In this document: positions 58,875 through 64,000 of the stretch, piece after piece | How positions within the stretch are numbered: the first letter of the stretch is position 1 | How the letters are laid out: each line of letters starts with the position of its first letter | Source of the DNA: Mucilaginibacter oryzae | GTDB lineage: Bacteria > Bacteroidota > Bacteroidia > Sphingobacteriales > Sphingobacteriaceae | DNA: 64,000 nt | Assembly (NCBI RefSeq): GCF_003148845.1 | Contig: NZ_QGHA01000004.1 | Location: 310,001-374,000, forward strand | Direction: 5' to 3' | Made by a program: the position numbers and the translations under genes | The notes under the pieces: generated by a model | Databases searched by the model: none | Told to the model about the DNA's origin: nothing | The model's input: the letters and a program-made list of their open reading frames with translations, nothing else

Positions 58875-59582
58875 TTACCTTATGGTTGATAAATAATGCG
58901 GAAACATTTCGCGCCATATAGGCCAGTCGTGATTGGCAAAAGGGCGGATGTCCAGCCAATGCTTAATGTTTTTTCGCTTTAAGATGTTTGATAGCTCAAT
59001 GTTGTAGCCTTTGCAGATGTCGTGCTCGGATGTGCCAAGTATGATGTTCATCTTCCATAAATCACTATGGTTATTGCCGGGCAAAAAATCTACCGGGTTG
59101 TTATAAAATATGGTGTCATCATAATAACCATCGGTAAACATTTTGATATTGAAGGCGCCGCCCATGCTAAACAGGTGTTTCACCTTTTCGGGATGTTTAA
59201 AGGCGAAGTTGGCGGCATGATATCCGCCAAAACTGCAGCCTGCCACGGCAACGCGGCTAACGCCGGTTTCGTGAACGGCCCAGGGGATCAGTTCGTTTAC
59301 CAGCATGCGGTCGTAGCCTTCGTAGGTTTTGGCGCGGTCGGCCGGGTGGATGCCTTTGTTGTACCAGCTGCGGTCGTCGATGGTATCGGGGCAGTAAATC
59401 TTTACCAGGCCGTTATCAACAAACCAGCGCACACTTTCAATCAGCCTGAAATCTTTATTTTGATAGTAGCGGCCCTTGGTGGTGGGGAACAGGATCACAG
59501 GGTAACCCCGGGTGCCAAATACCAGCATTTCCAGATCGGTATTGGTATTGGGAGAATGCCAACGATGGTAATTTTCTGTCAA
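58875..59582 (-). CDS. Esterase-fold alpha/beta hydrolase (cluster gene)
   Basis: This 235-residue hydrolase has the nucleophile elbow AVAGCSFGGYHAANFAF near residue 115 and late HDWPIWREMFPHYL with the catalytic His. It is like the putative esterases of COG4947. Its start is TTG at 59582 (TENYHRWHSPN follows), as no in-frame ATG is found upstream. No signal peptide is present. It is the first gene of the minus-strand amidoligase run and stands head-to-head with a second esterase gene. It may cleave or cap the product made by the ligases. Confidence 0.85.
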   Translation of the reverse strand: MTENYHRWHSPNTNTDLEMLVFGTRGYPVILFPTTKGRYYQNKDFRLIESVRWFVDNGLVKIYCPDTIDDRSWYNKGIHPADRAKTYEGYDRMLVNELIPWAVHETGVSRVAVAGCSFGGYHAANFAFKHPEKVKHLFSMGGAFNIKMFTDGYYDDTIFYNNPVDFLPGNNHSDLWKMNIILGTSEHDICKGYNIELSNILKRKNIKHWLDIRPFANHDWPIWREMFPHYLSTIR

Positions 59583-59685
59583 AAGCGTGTAGTTTTTATA
59601 ATGACTGTAAGTTAACAGCTTTGTTTGACATAGGCAACAGCCTGATAATATTAATCATACACCCGCCTAAGTAAAAAGTATAGCT

Positions 59686-59693
59686 TACTTTTG
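59686..59693 (+). promoter_or_regulatory. -7 promoter element for the second esterase gene
   Basis: TACTTTTG matches TAnnTTTG, 30 bp upstream of the ATG at 59724. Confidence 0.45.
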
Positions 59694-59723
59694 CGGCCTT
59701 AATTTTAATTTAGACAGATAGAG

Positions 59724-60539
59724 ATGTACCCCGGGTGGCTTGATACTGAAATGACGATAACGCAACAAAATATAACTATAAACTCCGAATTGCTTGAGCG
59801 GGAAGTATCATTAACTATCCTGAAACCGGAAGACAATGATGTTATTGAACCGCTGAGTTTGCTGCTGCTTAACGATGGGCAGGAGTTGGAAAGCCTTGGC
59901 CTTAAAAGCACCCTTGAAACTTTATACAATACCCATCGCATAAAACCTGTATTGGTTGTAGCCATCCACGCAGGAGAAAACCGCCTTGATGAATATGGTA
60001 TTGCCGGTAAGCCCGATTTTAAGCACAGGGGCGGTAAAGCCGAAATCTACACGCAATTTATAAAGCAGGAATTATTACCTCGGTTAGAACAATTAACAGG
60101 CTTTAGTGAGTTTGATACCACGGCTTTTGCCGGATTTTCATTAGGGGGACTATCTGCTTTTGATATTGTATGGAATAACCCGGAATTGTTCAGGAAAGTG
60201 GGCGTATTTTCAGGATCATTTTGGTGGAGGGGAAAAGACCTGGCCAAAGGTTATACCGATGCCGACAGGCTGATGCACCAGGTAATTCGCGAAACAAAAA
60301 ATAAACCGGCTATTAAAGTCTGGCTGCAAACCGGCACGAAAGACGAAGTCAGCGACCGGAATAATAATGGTATTATAGATGCTATTGATGATACTACCGA
60401 CCTGATAGCCGAAATGGAGGCCAAATGCTTTAAACGGCCTGATGATATTCAGTACGTTGAAGTGGTGGGAGGGACACATGATACCGCTACCTGGGGTAAG
60501 GCTATGGCTAAGTTTTTGATTTGGGCTTATGGGAGATAG
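59724..60539 (+). CDS. Esterase-fold alpha/beta hydrolase, divergent from the cluster
   Basis: This 271-residue protein is a putative esterase (COG2382/COG2819-like). TAFAGFSLGGLSAFDIVWNN near residue 133 holds the nucleophile Ser, TGTKDEVSDRNNNGIID near 210 an Asp-rich loop and GGTHDTATWGKAM near 250 the catalytic His. Start may be the ATG at 59724 or the one at 59751 (MTITQQNITINS), which is closer to the usual N-terminus. It is divergent from the other esterase gene by about 140 bp, so the two probably share a control region with the ligase cluster. Confidence 0.87.
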   Translation: MYPGWLDTEMTITQQNITINSELLEREVSLTILKPEDNDVIEPLSLLLLNDGQELESLGLKSTLETLYNTHRIKPVLVVAIHAGENRLDEYGIAGKPDFKHRGGKAEIYTQFIKQELLPRLEQLTGFSEFDTTAFAGFSLGGLSAFDIVWNNPELFRKVGVFSGSFWWRGKDLAKGYTDADRLMHQVIRETKNKPAIKVWLQTGTKDEVSDRNNNGIIDAIDDTTDLIAEMEAKCFKRPDDIQYVEVVGGTHDTATWGKAMAKFLIWAYGR

Positions 60540-60543
60540 GGAA

Positions 60544-60551
60544 TATTTTTG
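60544..60551 (+). promoter_or_regulatory. -7 promoter element for the VapBC-like operon
   Basis: TATTTTTG fits TAnnTTTG, with TTG at 60521-60523 20 bp upstream as a possible -33. The ATG lies 15 bp downstream. Confidence 0.5.
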
Positions 60552-60566
60552 TAAATTAGCTTTACT

Positions 60567-60815
60567 ATGGGAACAGGGATAATTGCAAAAAAATTTGAAG
60601 TATTACCTGATAACCTTAAGCTTAAGGTTGAGGGGTATATTGACGCTTTACTTATTGAGAACGGGATCAGCATAAGCGATTCTGCAGAGCATAATAGCAT
60701 AGCTGAAAATAAAGTGCTTGAAATTAAGCCAGGTTTCGGAGGTGGAAAAGGGATTATTGGTTATATGGCCGATGATTTTGACACGCCTTTAGATGATTTT
60801 AAAGACTATATGTAA
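60567..60815 (+). CDS. DUF2281-type antitoxin (VapB-like)
   Basis: This 82-residue protein begins GIIAKKFEVLPDNLKLKVEG (DUF2281-like helical start) and ends with the antitoxin-like acidic segment GIIGYMADDFDTPLDDFKDY. It precedes a PIN-domain toxin gene by 3 bp, the typical order. It should bind and silence that toxin and repress the operon. The N-terminal DNA-binding part is short. Confidence 0.87.
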   Translation: MGTGIIAKKFEVLPDNLKLKVEGYIDALLIENGISISDSAEHNSIAENKVLEIKPGFGGGKGIIGYMADDFDTPLDDFKDYM

Positions 60816-60818
60816 GCC

Positions 60819-61202
60819 ATGAACTATCTTTTAGATACTCATGCTTTTTTGTGGTATATAGATGGGAGTACTGAGTTGTCTTTACTCGCAAGGGCTATTA
60901 TTGAAGATAAAAATACTGTTAAGTTTATCAGTACAGCTACTTTATGGGAAATTTCGATAAAGATAAGCTTACGTAAGCTAACTTTGACTTTGAACTTTGA
61001 AGCACTTCCTGATTTTATTACAAGTAATATGTTTAATGATCTGGCCATAAAATTTAAACATCTTCAACAACTCGGCAAATTGGAGCATTATCATCGCGAT
61101 CCTTTTGATCGGCTAATTATTGCTCAGGCTGTTACCGAGAATCTTACAATTATCTCCGCTGACCAGCACTTTGCGGCCTACCCTGTAAACATAGTTTGGT
61201 AA
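60819..61202 (+). CDS. Type II toxin, PIN-domain ribonuclease (VapC-like)
   Basis: This 127-residue PIN-domain protein starts MNYLLDTHAFLWYIDGS, with the first catalytic Asp6. It has ATLWEISIKISLRKLTL near residue 46 (conserved Glu) and ends DPFDRLIIAQAVTENLTIIS (Asp pair) and ADQHFAAYPV. The acidic residues of the metal site are all present, so it looks active, unlike the broken PIN gene at 39475. It probably cuts RNA when not bound by the antitoxin encoded 3 bp before it. Confidence 0.92.
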   Translation: MNYLLDTHAFLWYIDGSTELSLLARAIIEDKNTVKFISTATLWEISIKISLRKLTLTLNFEALPDFITSNMFNDLAIKFKHLQQLGKLEHYHRDPFDRLIIAQAVTENLTIISADQHFAAYPVNIVW

Positions 61203-61261
61203 ACTCAATGTTAATTCTAAACTATAAGGGTTAAACGCTTTATAATCTCATAATTTAACCG

Positions 61262-61269
61262 TACCTTTG
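61262..61269 (+). promoter_or_regulatory. -7 promoter element for typA
   Basis: TACCTTTG fits TAnnTTTG, 24 bp before the ATG at 61294. It overlaps the longer TTG start (61267), which I therefore reject. Confidence 0.5.
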
Positions 61270-61293
61270 CGCCAAATTTATAGAGGCATTTTC

Positions 61294-63105
61294 ATGCAAA
61301 AAATCAGAAATATTGCGATAATCGCGCACGTTGACCACGGTAAAACTACTTTGGTTGATAAAATCCTGCACAGCTGTGCCATTTTCAGGGACAATGAGCA
61401 AACCGGAGAGTTAATACTTGATAACAACGACCTTGAACGTGAGCGTGGTATCACCATCGTTTCAAAAAACGTTTCGGTAAGGTATAAAGATGTTAAGATC
61501 AACATTATCGATACCCCTGGTCACGCCGATTTTGGCGGCGAGGTTGAGCGTGTATTGAAAATGGCTGATGGTGTGTTATTGCTTTGCGACGCTTTTGAAG
61601 GCGCCATGCCTCAAACCCGTTTCGTAACCCAAAAAGCTTTGGCTTTAGGCCTTAAGCCAATTGTGGTTGTAAATAAAGTTGATAAAGAGAACTGCCGCCC
61701 TGAAGAGGTTTACGAGCAAATTTTCGAATTATTCTTTAACCTTGAAGCTACCGAAGAGCAGCTGGATTTCCCGGTGATCTACGGTTCGTCAAAACAAGGC
61801 TGGATGAGCACCGACTGGAAAAAGCCAACGGAAGATATATTCCCATTGATGGATGCTATTTTGGAAAATATTCCGCCTGCACCTATCGCCGAAGGTACAT
61901 TGCAAATGCAGATCACCTCGTTAGATTATTCATCTTTCGTAGGCCGTATCGCTATTGGTCGTGTAGCCCGCGGTACCATCAAAGAAAATATGCCGGTATC
62001 GTTGGTAAAACGCGATGGCACCATCCAAAAATCGAGGATCAAAGAACTTTACACTTTCGAAGGTTTAGGTAAAGTTAAAGCTACTGAAGTAAAATCGGGA
62101 GATATCTGCGCTGTTGTAGGGATCGACGGTTTTGACATCGGTGATACTATTGCCGATTTTGAAAACCCTGAGCAATTAGAGGTTATCAAAATTGATGAGC
62201 CAACCATGAACATGTTGTTCACCATCAACAACTCACCTTTCTTTGGTAAAGAAGGTAAATTTGTTACCTCCCGCCACCTGCGCGACCGTTTATATAAAGA
62301 GATGGAGAAAAACCTGGCGCTTAAGGTTGTTGAAACCGAATCGCCTGATTCGTACCTCGTTTATGGTCGTGGTATCCTTCACTTGTCGGTATTAATTGAA
62401 ACTATGCGCCGCGAAGGTTACGAGTTACAGGTTGGTCAGCCGCAGGTTATTGTTAAACAAATTGATGGCGTTAAATGCGAGCCGGTTGAAACCCTCATTG
62501 TTGATGTACCTGCCGATGTTGCCGGTAAAGTAATTGAGCTGGTAACCCAACGTAAAGGCGACCTGTTGATTATGGAGCCTAAAGGCGACTTACAACACTT
62601 AGAGTTTGAGATACCATCGCGCGGTATCATCGGTTTACGTAACAACGTATTAACCGCTACTGCTGGTGAGGCTATCATGGCACACCGCTTTAAAGCTTAT
62701 GAGCCATGGAAAGGCCCGATTCCAGGCCGTTCAAACGGTGTATTGATCTCGATGGAAAAAGGCCAGACAACTGCCTACGCTATCGATAAATTACAGGATC
62801 GCGGTCGTTTCTTTGTTGACCCGGGTGTTGATATTTATGAAGGCCAGATTTTGGGCGAGCACATCCGCGATAACGATTTGGTGATCAACGTGGTTAAGGG
62901 TAAACAGTTAACCAACATGCGTGCATCAGGTAGTGACGACAACGTGCGTATTGCGCCGGCCATCAAATTCTCTTTAGAGGAATCGATGGAGTATATCCAG
63001 GCCGATGAGTACATTGAAGTTACGCCGCAAAGCATGCGTTTACGTAAAATCTACCTAACCGAAAACGAGCGTAAAATCAACGCTAAAAGGTTTGTTAATC
63101 AATAA
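61294..63105 (+). CDS. typA: Translational GTPase TypA/BipA
   Basis: This protein of about 603 residues is a ribosome-binding GTPase. The G motifs are complete: AHVDHGKTTL (G1), RGITI (G2), DTPGHADF (G3), NKVD (G4), and GSSKQGW-type G5. The C-terminal domains include the TypA-specific end (PQSMRLRKIYLTENERK). It helps ribosome assembly and stress adaptation. The start is ATG at 61294 (MQKIRNIAIIAHVDHG). It is monocistronic with a clear terminator. Confidence 0.97.
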   Translation: MQKIRNIAIIAHVDHGKTTLVDKILHSCAIFRDNEQTGELILDNNDLERERGITIVSKNVSVRYKDVKINIIDTPGHADFGGEVERVLKMADGVLLLCDAFEGAMPQTRFVTQKALALGLKPIVVVNKVDKENCRPEEVYEQIFELFFNLEATEEQLDFPVIYGSSKQGWMSTDWKKPTEDIFPLMDAILENIPPAPIAEGTLQMQITSLDYSSFVGRIAIGRVARGTIKENMPVSLVKRDGTIQKSRIKELYTFEGLGKVKATEVKSGDICAVVGIDGFDIGDTIADFENPEQLEVIKIDEPTMNMLFTINNSPFFGKEGKFVTSRHLRDRLYKEMEKNLALKVVETESPDSYLVYGRGILHLSVLIETMRREGYELQVGQPQVIVKQIDGVKCEPVETLIVDVPADVAGKVIELVTQRKGDLLIMEPKGDLQHLEFEIPSRGIIGLRNNVLTATAGEAIMAHRFKAYEPWKGPIPGRSNGVLISMEKGQTTAYAIDKLQDRGRFFVDPGVDIYEGQILGEHIRDNDLVINVVKGKQLTNMRASGSDDNVRIAPAIKFSLEESMEYIQADEYIEVTPQSMRLRKIYLTENERKINAKRFVNQ

Positions 63106-63127
63106 TTGATTATAATATGTTTTTTGG

Positions 63128-63160
63128 AAGCCTCTCCGGTTCGGAGGGGCTTTTTTATTT
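63128..63160 (+). terminator. Rho-independent terminator of typA
   Basis: AAGCCTCTCCG and CGGAGGGGCTT pair around GTT with a following TTTTTTATTT run. The rest of the gap to 63319 has nothing recognisable. Confidence 0.85.
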
Positions 63161-63319
63161 AAGGCGGATACGAGGCACCTACCGAGCCAAAAGCAGGTTT
63201 AATATCCTACAGGTAGCCAGTTTTATCGTTTTATACTCCGTGGGAGTAACGTATTTATAGAAAACATCATCAGGGTTCGATGATTTTGCTGGAACGCGGT
63301 AATTAGCTTTAGTCAACTT

Positions 63320-63787
63320 TTATAAAAGTTGATTTAACAAGCCGCTTGTTTCTCCGCTTTTGATTAGTTTCGAAATGGCATCGGTAATTCTCTTGTTTCG
63401 GCCAAATGAGAAAGGGAAATACCCGCTGCCATACATGTTCTGCACATTGATATGGGCCTCATCATTTTTAAACAGGATAGCTATTTTGGAGCCAATAGTC
63501 CAACGCCGTTCTTTATGAGCTGTTAAAAAAATTGCATTTGAGCGGTTTACCCGCCAACCGGCCTGCTCAAGTTCTTTTTTTAAAGTTGCCCGCAACTCTG
63601 TAACCGGTTGCTCAAGGTTAACTTTTATAAGTTTATTGTTTTTGATAATAGCCCGAAGCGACAGGATTGATAACACCAGCATGATTGGAAGTATTATAAA
63701 AAATGGCGTTGGTATGCCATTTTGCTTTATGTCGCTGATCTTAATTATATCCACAATAAGGAATATAATTATAAAGTGAAATGGCAA
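63320..63787 (-). CDS. Hypothetical two-helix membrane protein, probably frameshifted at its 5' end
   Basis: The 155 residues from a TTG at 63787 contain two membrane helices (FHFIIIFLIVDII and FFIILPIMLVLSILSL) and a cytoplasmic domain of about 100 residues (TLKKELEQAGWRVNRSNAIF). I do not recognise a family. The frame stays open upstream past 63787 with sensible sequence, and an ATG at 63885 begins MSELKK in the next frame. One added A in the minus-strand run of six at 63868-63873 would join them into a protein of about 188 residues. So it is either a TTG-started gene or a frameshifted one. Confidence 0.6.
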   Translation of the reverse strand: MPFHFIIIFLIVDIIKISDIKQNGIPTPFFIILPIMLVLSILSLRAIIKNNKLIKVNLEQPVTELRATLKKELEQAGWRVNRSNAIFLTAHKERRWTIGSKIAILFKNDEAHINVQNMYGSGYFPFSFGRNKRITDAISKLIKSGETSGLLNQLL

Positions 63788-63908
63788 TAAAAAATAGTAG
63801 TATTTTGAAATAAAATCGGCACCAACCCATTTTGCGCTTTGGCTGGCTATCGATTTTTCAAAATTTATTTTTTCAATTCAGACATTAGGCATCGTTTAAA
63901 AATAGCGC

Positions 63909-64000
63909 TTAAAAATCCAGCGGCCCCAGCCTGCGCATGTTTTTCATGATGAGGTACTGCCTGTGCCTTAAATATTTGGTAGGATTAGTAGCCGACCATT
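63909..64000 (-). CDS. C-terminal end of an unidentified gene
   Basis: The last 29 codons of a minus-strand frame lie at the window edge and end with MKNMRRLGPLDF and a TAA stop (63909-63911). The sequence (TNPTKYLRHRQYL before it) is clearly protein-like and basic, but I cannot name the family from this piece. Confidence 0.5.
   Translation of the reverse strand, partial: WSATNPTKYLRHRQYLIMKNMRRLGPLDF

Noticed and set aside
59067..59615. 182-codon plus-strand open frame
   Set aside because: It lies wholly antisense to the esterase gene at 58875-59582, lacks any recognisable domain and reads as low-complexity Gly/Ala/Val, typical of a shadow frame.
63261..63285. tRNA T-loop-like GGGTTCGATGA
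   Set aside because: No matching acceptor, D-arm or anticodon arm around it; no tRNA was found anywhere in the window.

Overview
The window looks like a chromosomal segment from the Bacteroidota, most likely family Sphingobacteriaceae (Mucilaginibacter/Pedobacter-like). Reasons: type IX secretion/gliding components (GldJ-like lipoprotein, PorV) and a T9SS C-terminal sorting domain protein; the Bacteroidota -7 promoter motif TAnnTTTG placed just upstream of many starts; a two-subunit transketolase; glycan-directed enzymes (GH78, GH130, a GH18-like/deacetylase/GT2 fusion). The genus is an inference. I saw no rRNA, tRNA, CRISPR array, insertion sequence or phage module. Between genes there are several families of small dispersed inverted repeats.

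Layout. 0-5.3 kb (minus strand): start of an ECF-type sigma factor, split transketolase, then a compact FAH-M23-Bcp operon, followed by an unusual tandem palindrome-rich repeat. 5.3-13.5 kb: cargo-less T9SS sorting-domain protein, Kup potassium transporter, divergent HxlR/SDR pair, thioredoxin, DUF58 protein, and an OmpR-type two-component system. 13.6-29 kb: GH130 phosphorylase, a second repeat array, PAP2 phosphatase, amino-acid permease, a pair of TlpA-like paralogues (one lacking its thioredoxin domain), a class III aminotransferase behind a perfect operator-like dyad, two GT4 glycosyltransferases (one fused to a large all-helical domain), and an M3 peptidase.

29-40 kb: a TPR/ankyrin three-gene operon, GntR regulator, AhpD-like protein, Crp/Fnr regulator, small DUF proteins, a CheY-like receiver, the lutABC lactate-oxidation operon, and an antitoxin-like/PIN pair in which the PIN toxin carries an in-frame TGA. 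40-50 kb: START-domain protein, GH78 rhamnosidase, argH, YwbE, DUF1345, gldJ divergent from porV, and ispF. 50-54 kb: the trimodular GH18-like/NodB/GT2 membrane protein and a tiny Cys-rich membrane protein. 54-60.5 kb: the most interesting block, an amidoligase cluster (ATP-grasp, class I glutamine amidotransferase, GCS2/YbdK-type ligase, a second ATP-grasp with a histone H1-like Lys/Ala/Pro tail, and two esterase-fold hydrolases). It looks dedicated to making and processing an unknown peptide-like compound. 60.5-64 kb: a VapBC-like pair, typA/bipA, a small membrane protein with a probable frameshift, and the end of an unidentified gene.

Functional themes: central carbon and lactate use, polysaccharide and mannoside handling, T9SS surface export, redox proteins, and one candidate uncharacterised biosynthetic system. 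All calls come from reading sequence motifs; no database search was run.
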